64,000 bases of DNA from Tieghemostelium lacteum (GCA_001606155.1 LODT01000042.1:333758-397757), one strand, 5' to 3'. Counted from the stretch's first letter, positions 51,833 through 63,869 are shown. Made by a program: numbers and translations. The notes: generated by a model from the sequence alone, not told the origin.

Positions 51833-54638
51833 TTAATTTAAAACCCAATCAACTTCGAAGTTTTCATATATTGTTACATTTAATTGAATAATTAGAGAGT
51901 TATAGAGATTTGAGAATGTGTATTGGTTAGTTGGTTGACCATTTACATTTACATTGGATGGGGAGTTTTCAACACCATAGACAGTAATGGTATCTACATA
52001 GATTGTTGATACATCATAACCAGAGGCCTCAACAATGGATATGAATTTATATTGACTTTGATCAGAAAGAACACTAAAGAAAACATTAGTATATTCACCA
52101 TTTTCAAATTGATAGGTTAGACCATCATCGAGATAAACTTGACCATTTGCAGTTCCATTAGTATCAAGAGCAACAATTAAATTAAATGGAAGCTGTTTGG
52201 CATTGGATAATGTAACTGGTATACCATCACTTGGTCTGACATATTGACTAGTTGGTTGAGTTGGAATAATGTTACCACCTCTTAGATGTACATTGATGTA
52301 ATCAATTGGAGCTGAGAGATTCTGGAATTTACCTACTGGTAGTACTAATTGACCAGTAAAGTAATCGTACCATACATCGTTAGGGAAATAGGCATTAACA
52401 GAACGAGCACCATCAGTAAGGACTGGACTGACCATAAGTGAAGTTCCAACTAAGAATTGAGTGTCAAGAGCATAGGTATTGGGGTCAGTTGGATACTCAA
52501 AGAAAAGTGGTCTTACAACTGGGTCACCTGATGTATGGGAAATTGAGAATAAAGTATAGTAGAATGGTGCCAATGTATATTTCAAATTGATTGAGGAAAT
52601 GGCAATATCAACAACTTGAGTACTGTTGAAAGAATATGGTTCTTGGGACATTGAATTATAGCTATTATGGTTTCTAGAGAATGGGTAGAAGTTACCTAAC
52701 TGTAACCAACGTGAACATAGTTCAATAGTAGTGTTTCCATTGAAACCACAGATATCAGCACCAACCATTGGAATACCAAACATATTCATTGCGAGAATAC
52801 CTGGAATACTGTAATAGAGGTCGGTAAATGTTGATGTATTGTCACCTAACCAATGACCATAATGGTAACCTGATCCTGCATAGGATGATCTACTAATGAT
52901 AGTTGAACGGGTACCTAAGATACCTTCAATAGCAATTCTAGTTGCAATACCTTCAGTGTACCCAAATAGATTATGACTATCATAGAATAAAGTGTTATTG
53001 TATTGAAGAGATGTCATATTGAGTGTATTATCATCTAAAGGTACTCCACCTGGTAAATATGGTGGAATGTTTGGATTAAACTCACCAGGTGGCATATAAT
53101 CACTACTTGAGCCACAATCACCATCACAAAAGTTTGAAGGTTCATTCATATCAATCCATACACCATCAAACTCAACTTGTTTATACCAACCTCTGAATTG
53201 TTGTGTCCAGAATGACTGTGCATTAGGGTGAAGGAAATCAGGGAATAGTGTATACCCAGGCCATACTTTACCAACTAGTGGAGTTTGACCATCAGATTGT
53301 CGAATGTATGCCCCAGATGCCATTAAATCTTGATAGGTTTGATATTGGTCATCTTGATTATAGATACCAGGATCAACAATCATTATATAATGTTGATTAT
53401 TTCCATGTAAAAGACTAATGAGCTCAGCCATCAATGGTTGAGGGAAATTATCAGGATCCAATGTAAAGTCTTTATATTTATCCATATAGTCAATATCGTT
53501 CCACATTGTCTCTAGAGGAATGTTATAGAGACTGTAGTTTGTAACAACATTTAGAGTATCCTCAACAGTGTGGTAACCCCAACGACATTGATGCCATCCA
53601 AGTGACCAGTATGTAGGCATGTGAGTGGTACCAATAATACTGGTATACTGTTGAATAACCTCATTAGGTGTGGGACCCAAAAAGAAATAGAGATCCAAAA
53701 TACCACCTACAACTTTATAAGTAAGTGAATTTGGTTGAATTACTACATCCATTGCATTGGAATTGAATAGAAATACACCATGTGCTTGACCATTTGGACT
53801 TAGTTGCATGTAGAATGGATGTGATCCATATAAATTGATATTTGGTGTACTTGCTGTACCTTGGTCCTTATTAAAAATAGTATATGTTATATTATTTGAT
53901 AATCTTAATGGAGATGTTCTCTCTCCAAGTCCATATAAATTTGGATTAGGAGTAGAAAATGATGTACTCAATTCTAAATAATTCTCTGAAAACTATAATA
54001 ATTATATGAATGTGTATATATTAATATTATTTGAATTAATAATAGGGGGTGAGTGTGGTACATACTATTAAACCATTAAAAGTACAACCTAATGGTATAG
54101 TGGTATTAAAGATAACTTCACCATTTGAAACTCTATTAATAGAGAAACCAAATGGTTCTTGTGTGAATTCAATATTGTAATCAACCACACTTGGACGTCC
54201 ACTTGGTACAGGTGCTTTAATTACACCAGGAATAACTTCCCATCTATTAACTTTTGAATCAAAAATGGTGAATCTTACGATTTGTTCACTTTGTAGAATG
54301 ATTTGTAATGTCAATTCTGGAGAATCTTGACCATAGGGTCCAGGACTAATTAGATTAAGTGTTGCTAAAAATCCATTATTTGTTGGTATGACATTAGTCA
54401 TACTATATCCTGGATATTGACATGGACTAACACTAGATGAAGATGATGATTCTGATGTAGTTGATGAAGATGCTGATGATTCTGATGCACTTCCACTGTT
54501 GGCTCCAAAGTTACTATCATAATATGATTTTCTGATTGTTGGCTTATAGTTTTTAGTTGACAACTGTGTGTCTACACCAACTGCTAGTGATAAAAGTAGA
54601 AACAGTACAATCGCCTGTATAAGTGGTCTACTAGCCAT
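51833..54638 (-). CDS. Acid alpha-glucosidase, GH31 family
   Basis: Two exons, complement 54066-54638 and 51833-53992, with a 73-nt intron at phase 0, give 910 residues. Signal peptide (IQAIVLFLLLSLAVGVDT), Ser-rich linker (about 48-70), N-terminal beta domain, then the GH31 barrel: LYGLGERTSPLRL, SLGWHQCRWGYHTVEDTLN, nucleophile Asp in DGVWIDMNEPSNFC, acid/base Asp in YHYGHWLGDNTSTFTDLY, and IPMVGADICGFNGNT. The C-terminal beta domains end in a low-complexity tail. This is the lysosomal glycogen-degrading type (human GAA) rather than ER glucosidase II, judging from WIDMNEPSNF and length. Sequons are many. It is an acid hydrolase for glycogen and maltose in lysosomes or secreted fluid. An A26 run at 54661-54686 lies just upstream. 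Confidence 0.94.
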
Positions 54639-54861
54639 GGTTTGCTGATGTGCTAAATGTAAAAAAAAAAAAAAAAAAAAAAAAAAGAAATCTGATTTAG
54701 AATTTTCTTAAAATTAAAATTGGGAAACACGAATATTACAAATATCTTTTGATTTGTTGAAATGGTAAATCATATGATCAAAAAAGTTCGAATTGGTTTT
54801 ATTGATTTTATATACATGTAAGTTATGTCCCAATACTAATAACAACCCGAGTATTCATTAG

Positions 54862-55614
54862 TTACTCCTCTAAACTAAAATTTTTGTCTCCAGTTACATG
54901 TTGGAAAACAGATTCTAAAGTGTCATACATTTTACTGAGTGATTTCTGAATATTTGAATTGTTATTATAAGCGTTCTTTACTGCATTTACATATTCTTCC
55001 GCTCTACTCTGTGTATTTAAATGAACATCCTGATTCCAGTCTCTAACAAAGTCTCTTATTCTATCTAGTCTGACTTTACCCGCGATTTTTTGAGCATCTT
55101 CGCTGACGTATAATCCTTTGAATTGTTCATAGGTGAGATTTAAATTGTAGGTACTATTGTAGAATGGTAGTAAAGTGAATTCCAAGTAGTAATGTAATAT
55201 TGTGGTGATTCTAACTGTTTCCGCAAAGTTAATTTCCTTTTCTTGAGCAGATCTTTGGACAATATCCATACTCTTTACGAGTTCATTTAATTTTGCACTA
55301 ACTTTACTTATTTCTATTTTCAGTCCTGTTTTTTTTACTAATATCAATCTGAGTTTGATAGGATTATTTTCTGAATTTATTTTCTCAAGAAAACGATTGT
55401 AGATTATTTCATGATTGAAATCTTTATCGGATAATTCTATTGTCTCAGTGGTTCTATTGTTATTATTATTATTCTCAATATCACCAGAGTTCTTTAAGAG
55501 ATTGGTAGAACTCAAGTTTCTTCTGGCATTGTATTTCTCTGTCTCCTCTTGAATTTGAATAGACTTTTGTTTCCAAAAATTAAAAGCACCATTTACATTC
55601 CTATTATCACTCAT
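54862..55614 (-). CDS. Helical cytosolic protein, unknown function
   Basis: A single exon of 250 residues. After an N-terminal stretch with an Asn run, the protein is mostly charged helices (IQEETEKYNARRN, KVSAKLNELVKSMDIVQRSA, KIAGKVRLDRIRDFVRDWNQ), with a more hydrophobic core at residues about 140-170 (VRITTILHYYLEFTLLPFYN). No signal, membrane segment or known motif. The ATG at 55614 has a normal A-rich context. I do not recognise a family. Confidence 0.65.
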   Translation of the reverse strand: MSDNRNVNGAFNFWKQKSIQIQEETEKYNARRNLSSTNLLKNSGDIENNNNNNRTTETIELSDKDFNHEIIYNRFLEKINSENNPIKLRLILVKKTGLKIEISKVSAKLNELVKSMDIVQRSAQEKEINFAETVRITTILHYYLEFTLLPFYNSTYNLNLTYEQFKGLYVSEDAQKIAGKVRLDRIRDFVRDWNQDVHLNTQSRAEEYVNAVKNAYNNNSNIQKSLSKMYDTLESVFQHVTGDKNFSLEE

Positions 55615-55912
55615 GTTGAAAAATGCTTAAAAAAATTAAATAAACGTCTATATATTATCAGGGGTACATATAATAGAAGGGTCAAGTTGGATGTGTAGAG
55701 GAGATTGAATACTCATACCTATATTGGGAATACTGATATCTCTTATTCACTGTGGATCTGATAATGGTGTTACCAAACGATGTTCTATTTCGATATCTGT
55801 GAGGGTTGTCCTTTGGTATATTTTAATCTTTCAATCAACCCAAAAAGGTGTTTTTTAGGGATTTTGACAATTGTAATTTTTCAAAGAAATCTATCAATTT
55901 TTATTTATTTGA
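55615..55912. other. Spacer
   Basis: About 300 bases upstream of the helical protein gene and downstream of the secreted-protein gene. Nothing was recognised. Confidence 0.4.
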
Positions 55913-57029
55913 TTAGTTTGTTATAAGCCACCATGAAGTAAGTATATCATTAGTCTGTTGTGTAAATGATTTATAAGAGAGAGTGATTAGATTGACAACA
56001 GTGTATGTTGTTTGACCTTGTACAGAAGATGTAAATAGGGTAACATAGTTCTGAGTGTGATCTGTTGAGTAGGGAATTCCATTGACTTGGTACTGATTAT
56101 CTAGTGATAACACAGGTTTAGTAATTCCTGAAAACACTTCAATACTGTATAATACCAACTGATCACCAGATTGAGAGATTGCATATAATCTACCATTAAA
56201 ATAACTACCAGTGTGCACCAAATAGACACTATTTGTAATATCATCGTTATCTAATGACAATGGTGTAGATGAATAGTTTTTGAACTCAACATCGAATGTA
56301 AAGATATTATGTGACTGTGTTTCTGCATCTATATAGTGAATGTAATAGTATGCAATCTTTTCATTATAGCAACCATTTGGGTAAGTTCCATTTGCATATT
56401 CGTACTCAAAAGTGTAGGCATTTTGTTGACCTACTACACTGCTGAAATCCCATTCCATTAATACTAATGAATTGTTTTGTAGATTGGAAACTACAGTATA
56501 CAATTTTTGTGTATTATCATCGAATCCTAGTGGTTGGGTTAATATTAATGAATTATCTTCTAATTCACATGCTGATACTTTAGTAAGTTGATATGTCTGT
56601 TATTTATAAGAAATATTAGATTATTTGAATTCATATAAAATTTTCAATGAAATGAGATACATTACTTGAACATTCAACCATGCTAAAACATTATTTATAT
56701 TCTTGTCATTTAGTAACATTACTAATAAAGAATTGGTTGATGGGTTATAATCAACAATTCCAATTAAACTGAGTGTGGTGAAATTTAATCTAGTTTCATT
56801 GATTACAGATTGTGATGTTAAACTATATTGTGTAAAGTTCCAATAATTTCTATTTCCATCTTGACCAGGATTCAAAGAATATAATGTTGCTGGTTGTGAT
56901 TTTACTAAAATAGCTGAGCAGTTAATCTATTATCATAATTCCTTAATCAGTAAATGAATTCTATTAACATGCTTGTGAATAAAATATACAAACAATTAAT
57001 AAAACTAATGCTAATTGTCTTATCATCAT
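55913..57029 (-). CDS. Secreted beta-rich dictyostelid protein, unknown function
   Basis: Three exons on the minus strand. Exon 3 is 55913-56596 and exon 2 ends at 56666 (WLNVQ|TYQLTK, 69-nt intron, phase 0). The first exon starts at 57029 and encodes a signal peptide (MMIRQLALVLLI ...). Its junction with exon 2 is ambiguous. One option is a donor after LVLLI with an acceptor AATAG, giving NCSAILVKSQPATLYSLN. The other is a donor after FYSQA with acceptor CTCAG or TTTTAG. Either gives roughly 330 residues. The mature protein consists of repeating beta-like units (LYTVVSNLQNNSLVLMEWDF, VYLVHTGSYFNGRLYAISQS, YVTLFTSSVQGQTTYTVVNL) that recall a propeller. It has many N-glycosylation sites and no anchor. 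Function unknown. Confidence 0.72.
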
Positions 57030-57135
57030 TGTAGAATTATCAGAGAAATCTGATTTCAATAGAAGATTTTTTTTTTACAAAGACATCATCTTTTCGAAAA
57101 TATCACAAACGTTTAAGATAATTTAATTACGATAT

Positions 57136-58661
57136 TTATTTGGGTGGAAAAGGTAAACTGTGGAAATATTTTAAACCTTTTTCTAATTTTGTAATTTTAA
57201 TATTGTATAGAGGATGTGTAGGTTCAACAACATCACCTTGATCATTGAATTTAAATACATCAGATTGTAAAGTAATAGGAGGTACAGCTTGTTCAATTTG
57301 CTCATTATTCATTGTCTTTATAATTTTATAAATATCATTGTGTTGTGATAGTGATAATCCTGATAATCCATAGCTAGTATGATAGTAATCTCTTCCTCTG
57401 TTTTTGTTGTTTAAATATTGTTAGTAAAATCAAATATTTTATTAATGTAAAACTATTTTACATACTTTACAGGGTGATCACCAAAACCACCTGCTTTATC
57501 TTGACAACATATTAAAATATACTCTTGTAATGATCTTTGACTAAATAATAATTTTCCATTATCAATTGGAGTTTGTTGACCTGATATATCTGTGTGACAT
57601 TGATAATCATAAAATGACTGTATAATAACAACTACAGCACCTTGCCAATATGAGTAACATGTATCTACTAATTTATTAGTTCTACCTTGAAATCCACCAT
57701 CTTCTGTCTGTCTAAATGTAATCCATCTCTATAGATTTAATAATTAATATATGCTAATGATATCAACTTCATTAAAATTTTACAAACATACATGTAAAGA
57801 TTCCATATCTATTATATCTAATTTGTTTAAAATTGCTAAAGCTGAAACTGCACAAAAAGTGTATCCTCCATGTGCTTCATTTCCAGGATAAGCACCAAAT
57901 CCACCTTCATAGGTTTGACATCTCTCTAGAAACTCAGCTACACCAGATTTTAATTCATCAGTCAGTATATTTAACATGGATGCCACTGCAATGGCACAAT
58001 AAGTAGATCTAGAATCAACTTCACCTCCAATCTCTGTTCTGAATGCACCTTCTTGAGTTTTCATTCTCAATAGATATTGGTACATTGTTTCTCTGTTAAT
58101 TACATTGTATACCTGCTCAGTACCCACACTGAACAATGCAGAAACAGCAGCAAAAGTAGATACAGAATGTGAAGTATGTGTATTACCACCACCGAATCCT
58201 CCATCGCTATTCTGTAAAACTGTAAAATAACTTGCTGTTCTCTCACTAACATCCTGCATAGAATCCAAATTACCTAGTAAATCCAATCCATTTAATGCCC
58301 AAAATGCAATCCAAACTTTACTAGAATCTAATGCTTGATGTGAACTATTTACACCTTCTAAAGATCTCTTTAAAAACTTTATAATCTTTTGTGATTTCAA
58401 AGTTCTACAATCATATCAATCAAGATTAGATACCACAACCACCAAATTTACTCTCTCAATATCATATACCTACTCATCATAACCATTTTGTTTATGTTTA
58501 TCTTGAACTGATTTACTTAGTTCAATTTGATTTATAATAGTAGTTGTCAATTTTTCATCTTTATATTCATCATAAATATCATCATATTCTCCACCACTAC
58601 TAGTACTCCCACTAGTATATTGTTCATCAGTATCTATATCAATTTCTTCAATTTTAGACAT
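57136..58661 (-). CDS. fntB: Protein farnesyltransferase beta subunit
   Basis: Four exons, complement 58474-58661, 57792-58404, 57466-57728 and 57136-57397, with introns of 69, 63 and 68 nt, give 441 residues, close to the family's usual length. The alpha-alpha barrel repeats with QNSDGGFGGG, KTQEGAFRTEIGGEVDSRST, CQTYEGGFGAYPGNEAHGGY, QTEDGGFQGRTNKLVDTCYS and CQDKAGGFGDHPVKGRDYYH are clear. Zinc ligands are present: Asp and Cys in LVDTCYSYWQG and His in DYYHTSYGLSGL. It attaches farnesyl to CAAX proteins such as Ras together with the alpha subunit. The geranylgeranyltransferase I beta subunit is the alternative, but length and the Trp/Tyr-rich YSYWQG region favour FTase. Confidence 0.93.
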
Positions 58662-58859
58662 TTAAACTTAAGTTCGGTCAATAAACTGTATTCAAATTAA
58701 AAAAAAATAAAAAAAATTAATGGGGGAAGTAGTGTTTTAAGATAAAAATAGAAATCATTGAAAATTGAAACTAGGGTGAAACCTATAATCTAGATCGAGA
58801 AATACATGTGGTTTTGTTTTATATAAAATTGAATTATTGGAATATATATTTAATTTCCA

Positions 58860-59726
58860 TTAATTTGATTTTAATTGTTTTTTAAGGTTTTCGTAGTATT
58901 TATCAGAGGTACCAAATATTCTATCAAGATAGGTAAAAGTTGAAGAATAGTTACCAATGAATTTCTCGTGATGGTAGTCATGGAAATGAGCACCACCCCA
59001 GAATGGAATTAAACGAGTTGGGTTCCAAGGGAAATCATAACCACAGTGACATTCAACAGTTTGGAATAAACGAATACCTAACCAGAACCACAAGGTAAAG
59101 AGATCACGACTGAATAGGAATGGTCCAATGACTGTACCAACTCCCAAAATTAAAGTTTCAGCTGGATGTGCGTATTCAGCAGCCAAACCAAATGGTGCTG
59201 AATGGTCATGGTGAATCTTGTGAATGTATTTGTACCAAAATCCATGATGAAGTGCTCTGTGTACCCAATAAAAGTAAAAATCCTCAATGATGAAGCTGCA
59301 TGTGATTGTCAATAGCAAATAAGGGATAGAAGGTAATGGTGCTTTAGCTCTCAATCCAGTGGCATGAATAGCTGGATGGAAGATAATCATCATTGGTAAC
59401 TGTACTAATGTATGAGTTAAAATAACTTTAAACAAACAGTTGAATAATTGTTTCCATGTATTTTCTTTTTTCTAAAATTTGAATAACAATAGTTAGATAT
59501 TTGGGGTTACATTATATAGTTAATGGTGATGGTTTTTACATACGGGTTGGATTTTGTATTTTTGTAATTGTGGAATAAAATCACAGAGGAAAAATGGTAA
59601 AAATGCACCAAAGTAAAAGACTTCGTGAGCTATGAAAGTACCATAACTGATAAGAAAGTCTTCACCAAATCTGTCAACAAATTGATACCAATAAGGCTCG
59701 ATAAATTTTAATGTTAAATATTCCAT
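58860..59726 (-). CDS. C-4 methylsterol oxidase (fatty acid hydroxylase superfamily)
   Basis: Two exons, complement 59544-59726 and 58860-59471, with a 72-nt intron at phase 0, give 264 residues. The three histidine clusters that bind the di-iron centre are complete: HRALHH, HKIHHDH and HFHDYHHEKF. Hydrophobic helices flank them (VFYFGAFLPFFLCDFIPQL, PYLLLTITCSFIIEDFYFYW). DFPWNPTRLIPFWGGAHFHD is typical of the sterol C-4 methyl oxidase branch (ERG25/MSMO1). It is an ER membrane enzyme that oxidises the C-4 methyl groups of sterol intermediates; dictyostelids make their own sterols via cycloartenol. The protein is slightly short at the N-terminus compared with yeast ERG25. Confidence 0.92.
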
Positions 59727-60184
59727 AGTTGATTAATTTTGTTTCCAATAGAGTAATATAATAGAAAATAAATAATTGTATTATTTATCTCGTGTTTTAT
59801 CTTTAGGGAACAAAGGATGAGCAAAGGTTGTTTGTTTGATCAAAAACAAAAAAAAAAAAGAAAATCCAAAAAAAAAAATATTTATAAAATCAAATCACTC
59901 GACTTCCTATTCTAAAAAAACCATCCTCACAAAAGATTGGGATTTTTGAAAATGACATTTGTGACTGCAAATTATGTCAAATCATACACATCTACAATAA
60001 AATTAATTATCCAAGTGATCTAAAAACAATTTAAATATTGACATATAAATTCCCAGGTCAAACTCCTTAAATTTCTTGGTGAATAATTTAATAATATTAT
60101 TTAATCTTTGTAATATATGATGTTTTGTAGATTTTAAAAAACTATTGGTGTTTTTGGTGATGGTGGATAACTTTTGTGATTTAA
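59727..60184. other. Spacer
   Basis: About 460 bases with long A-runs near 59847-59880. A 63-codon frame without a start overlaps the CCDC25 end on the minus strand (60003-60194). I judge it to be chance, as explained under the rejected items. Confidence 0.4.
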
Positions 60185-60805
60185 CTACATAAAATCATCA
60201 TCATCTACCATATTCATTTTATTTGAAGTCATATTTTCTTTGGTCATGATGGTGGTGTAGTGTTTGATATCAAGTTGTTTTTGTTTCTCTTCTTGTGCTA
60301 ACTTGTCTGCTTTCTTTTGTTCTTCAAGTTTGACACGTTTTTCATGACGTTCCTCACGATCTCTTTGTTCACGTTCCTCTTTAAGAGCAACTTCACGTTT
60401 CTCTTTGGTTTTTTCAATACGGTTAATGACATTATTTTGCTTTCTGACATTACGAACATATTTAATCTGAGCATCGCTGTGATAGTCAACTTGACCAGGT
60501 TCCATACCTGCAGTTTTCTTTAGATTTGCCCATGGAGTATAGACAATATTCACAGCAGGCTCTTTGCATCCTTGAATGGAATTCTGCTTAACCAACTGAC
60601 AACAATCTTCCAAAACATTCTGTGGAATGGTATCAATATTCTCTCCCTTTTTCAATCTCAAATAGACATGAGCAGAAGAAAGATTATCAACATGAAACCA
60701 GATATCCTCTGGCCAACCATATTTAATCAATTCTTCATTTTCATATTTATCAATACCCATATAGCATAGGTAATCAGGGTTAATTAATTTAAAAAATAGA
60801 ACCAT
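60185..60805 (-). CDS. ccdc25: CCDC25-family protein (NFACT-R domain)
   Basis: A single exon of 206 residues, matching the human CCDC25 length (about 208). The N-terminal domain has YMGIDKYENEELIKYGWPED, WFHVDNLSSAHVYLRL, and VNIVYTPWANLKKTAGMEPG, the NFACT-R (DUF814) fold related to the RQC2/Tae2 RNA-binding domain. The C-terminal half is a long charged coiled coil (KTKEKREVALKEEREQRDRE), ending MVDDDDFM as in relatives. Probably an RNA-binding protein; animal CCDC25 has been reported as a DNA sensor at the plasma membrane, which should not be assumed here. Confidence 0.94.
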   Translation of the reverse strand: MVLFFKLINPDYLCYMGIDKYENEELIKYGWPEDIWFHVDNLSSAHVYLRLKKGENIDTIPQNVLEDCCQLVKQNSIQGCKEPAVNIVYTPWANLKKTAGMEPGQVDYHSDAQIKYVRNVRKQNNVINRIEKTKEKREVALKEEREQRDREERHEKRVKLEEQKKADKLAQEEKQKQLDIKHYTTIMTKENMTSNKMNMVDDDDFM

Positions 60806-61116
60806 TCTTTACTGCTGTTTTCTTGCTTTTTCAAGTTTAGTCTCTTTTTCCCTTTTGAAAAGTAATTAAAAGTTAGGGTGGTAGTGGTGGAAATATATAT
60901 AATCGTTGATAAATGGTTTAGTTACTACAAAAAAAAAAGATATAATCAATTAATCTTTTTTTTCCTCTATTTACTTCAGTGTAAAATAATAAAATAATAA
61001 GAAAAAAAAATTTTTTTTAATAAAAAAACGACCCGCAATGTGTACAACGCCAATACCAATGGGTTTCAAATAATAAATTTAAAATAAACTCTACATTTAT
61101 ATTCATATCGATACAG
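60806..61116. other. Spacer
   Basis: AT-rich, about 310 bases, with an A-run then T-run at 61002-61018. It serves the CCDC25 promoter and the 3' flank of the next minus-strand gene. Nothing else was seen. Confidence 0.4.
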
Positions 61117-63543
61117 TTAAGTATTTTTATTTAAATTTTCCAAAAATGTCTGGAATTGTTCTACATCAAATAATTTTTCGATTTGTTCACTGAAATCTTT
61201 AACCAAATCAAAACTGGGATTTAAGAACATCACAGGCCATATAAATTTAAAGTATGGTTCATAGTACTTATATATACTTGATTCCAAGCTGGATTTTACA
61301 AGATGAAAATATTTGTTTGAGAGTTTCTGTTGTTTTAGATAGGTTGATGAATCTCCAATATTCGAAGGTATTTCAACTTTAAATCCAATATTGTAAAAGT
61401 GTTCAAATGCATAGTACAGTTTCTCAGATGATATAATGGAGAGAACTTTCAAAAATGTCTTTAAAGGTGTTTTACTGTTTCTGCCACCAGTTGGACTATC
61501 AACAGTACTGGTATTAACCTTAGACCCACTAGAAAGTATATATTCAATTATTTTATGATAGACTTTCATCTCGACCATAGATTTAATGTATATTATAGAA
61601 TTAGACTGTTCATCGAGGTTTAGTACACCTTTGAAATGAATGTATTCTAGCATTTTAAAACATCCAAAATGTACAAGAGTTTCTATGATGGTTGTAGCAG
61701 GTTGTGTGACTTTCAGGTGACCTATAACTTCAACTATATATCTAACCAATTGGAATGAGTTGGTGGTTATAGCTGTAGTTAGAATCTTTGTTATATTATT
61801 CTTTTCTGAGATGGATAGGGTAAATTCAAGAGACTCAGGTGACATGCTTGCTATTATAGATTGATTTTGCATGCAATAGGTTATATCAGCTTCCAACGCT
61901 GTAATGGTACCTAAATACTTGCAGTATTGGATGGAAGCCAGATAGTTCTCTTTGAACATTTTTATCATTGTTTCAGGACTAAACCAGTTAATTGAGTATC
62001 TAGATGAATGTGTATCTATAATAGGTTGAAATCCACCTAGATATCGAATGATATGGTCATGACCTTCAGCAGCTGCCATAGAAATAGCCGAATAAGTAAA
62101 GCCTTCAAATCTATTCTCATTGAGGAATTTCACTACTTCCAAGTACCCACATTTTGCACAATTTTCAATGGACCTTGTTGAGAACTTAATTGGAATCTTT
62201 TTAGAAGTATCCTTTTCATAGGACATAAGAAGTTTAACGATTCTCAAGTCTCCATGGAACCCTTGGTTCAAGTAGATGTCATTAAAACCTTCTTTACGAT
62301 TAGCTAGGATATATTCTACAATTTCATATTTACAATCCAAAACACGTGGTGTGAAACCTTCTTTAACATTCTCGTGGATATATTTAACCCAGTCGAGGTT
62401 ATTAGACTTTATAGCAATTTGGTCGAGTTCATGTGGAAGAAAACTAACGTAGATTGAAGCTTCAGGTTGTAGATAAAAGTACTTTAGTGTCTCCAAATCT
62501 GGAAACTGGTCAACTAACACCAAATCATCAAAATTCTTTATAATATATTCATAAGCCTCTATAAGTCCAGCTTTCAAAACACCATTGAAATTCAATAGAT
62601 TTCTATTGGATTTTCCATTTTGATGCAACCATTTAAAGCATTCCCAATGCTGAACTGTTACAGTCTTCTCATTGGACATTGGACTGTTTAACACCAGTTT
62701 TTTGGCATCTGGTGGGAAGTTATTATACAACATTTGCAAGGTACTCAAATCACCTTGATAGAACGCCTCTTGAATTAGAAGAATATCGGTATAGAACAAT
62801 TTAGTTCTCTCCTGTGTATCGGTATTATCTAGAAAGTATTTCTGGAATAGAATATTAAAGAGATCAAACTTCTTTAATCTAACCAAACGTTTACAAACAT
62901 CATAGAGAACAGGCTTGATTATACCTAAATTGTCAATATACAACAACAACTCTGGTGTCATTTTGGAAAGTGACTGAAAAATAGCACGATCATTAACTAC
63001 ATTTATAGATTCACATCGTACCTCTATTAGAAATCTAATAATCTCTAGTGATCCAGATTTTAAACAATTCGATACCAATGCAAAAGGACGTTCTTTAGCT
63101 AAATAGTATTTCTTTTCATTGTCCTTGTTGAGTGCTCTCAAAAACTGGTAATTTAGGTACTGTTGTGGTGTGTCATCTGGTCCACTCCATAGATATTTAC
63201 TAGGTTGATTGGTCATACCAAATTCATCAGGGTATGCATTCAAACACTGTTTTAGTAGATCCAAATCTAGGTTATGTTGACATAGTTCCCATATTGCATC
63301 AGGTGAGAAATCTAATCTTGTCTCTATATATTTTTGTGGGTTTCTAGTTTTATTCTGTTGATCTTCTTGTAATCTTTGTTTAATCAGATCAAATCTCTTC
63401 ATTCTAACAAGTATTGGTAGAGTCAATTCATAGTAATTGTACCCTCTCTTACTATGACCTTTGGTAAAAGATAGAATTAACCTAAATAATATCTTATTTC
63501 TAAATACCAATAGATATAGTTGTTCATAATTATTAGGATCCAT
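61117..63543 (-). CDS. Large dictyostelid ankyrin-like family protein (FRNK type)
   Basis: A single exon of 808 residues. The N-terminus, LYLLVFRNKILFRLILSFTK, is the family start also seen in the gene at 33411-34490. It is followed by helix pairs that read as degenerate ankyrin repeats: LKSGSLEIIRFLIEVRCES, GDLSTLQMLYNNFPPD, FHGDLRIVKLLMSYEKD, AKCGYLEVVKFLNENRFEG, AAAEGHDHIIRYLGG. No signal peptide, membrane segment or enzymatic domain. The spacing of about 30-35 residues fits ankyrin-type repeats, though consensus TPLH motifs are missing. A protein-interaction scaffold is inferred. The family is large in some dictyostelids and uncharacterised as far as I know. Confidence 0.75.
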   Translation of the reverse strand: MDPNNYEQLYLLVFRNKILFRLILSFTKGHSKRGYNYYELTLPILVRMKRFDLIKQRLQEDQQNKTRNPQKYIETRLDFSPDAIWELCQHNLDLDLLKQCLNAYPDEFGMTNQPSKYLWSGPDDTPQQYLNYQFLRALNKDNEKKYYLAKERPFALVSNCLKSGSLEIIRFLIEVRCESINVVNDRAIFQSLSKMTPELLLYIDNLGIIKPVLYDVCKRLVRLKKFDLFNILFQKYFLDNTDTQERTKLFYTDILLIQEAFYQGDLSTLQMLYNNFPPDAKKLVLNSPMSNEKTVTVQHWECFKWLHQNGKSNRNLLNFNGVLKAGLIEAYEYIIKNFDDLVLVDQFPDLETLKYFYLQPEASIYVSFLPHELDQIAIKSNNLDWVKYIHENVKEGFTPRVLDCKYEIVEYILANRKEGFNDIYLNQGFHGDLRIVKLLMSYEKDTSKKIPIKFSTRSIENCAKCGYLEVVKFLNENRFEGFTYSAISMAAAEGHDHIIRYLGGFQPIIDTHSSRYSINWFSPETMIKMFKENYLASIQYCKYLGTITALEADITYCMQNQSIIASMSPESLEFTLSISEKNNITKILTTAITTNSFQLVRYIVEVIGHLKVTQPATTIIETLVHFGCFKMLEYIHFKGVLNLDEQSNSIIYIKSMVEMKVYHKIIEYILSSGSKVNTSTVDSPTGGRNSKTPLKTFLKVLSIISSEKLYYAFEHFYNIGFKVEIPSNIGDSSTYLKQQKLSNKYFHLVKSSLESSIYKYYEPYFKFIWPVMFLNPSFDLVKDFSEQIEKLFDVEQFQTFLENLNKNT

Positions 63544-63869
63544 TAATCAGATATCTCCTTTAGTTTAGGCCTTAGTTGGTTAAAAAAAAAAAAAAATCAG
63601 ATTTCAAAAAAAATATGAGTTTTAAAATAGAAAGATAAAAATATACAAATATTATTATGATACTAGATTACACCAAAAAAAAAATATAATTATAACCAAG
63701 ATATTTCATTGTTGAAATTCAAAGTTTTAGATTCAAATCCATGATTTCATTGGAGATGCATTCACAGAAAAAAAGGTTTGGAGATGTGATTTACTAAGGA
63801 ATAAAATTTTCAAAAATCTACTATAGTTAATTTGGCTTGGAATAATCACCATATAGATATCATTTTATG
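63544..63869. other. Spacer
   Basis: AT-rich upstream region of the ankyrin-like gene, with A-runs at about 63581-63596. No gene was seen. Confidence 0.4.

Noticed and set aside
60003-60194. 63-codon minus-strand frame after the CCDC25 stop
   Set aside because: It has no start codon near its beginning, it overlaps the end of a complete gene, and open frames of this length are expected by chance several times in spacer DNA of this base composition.
63720-63745. GATTCAAATCC resembling a tRNA T-loop
   Set aside because: No matching acceptor stem or A-box upstream at the correct distance.
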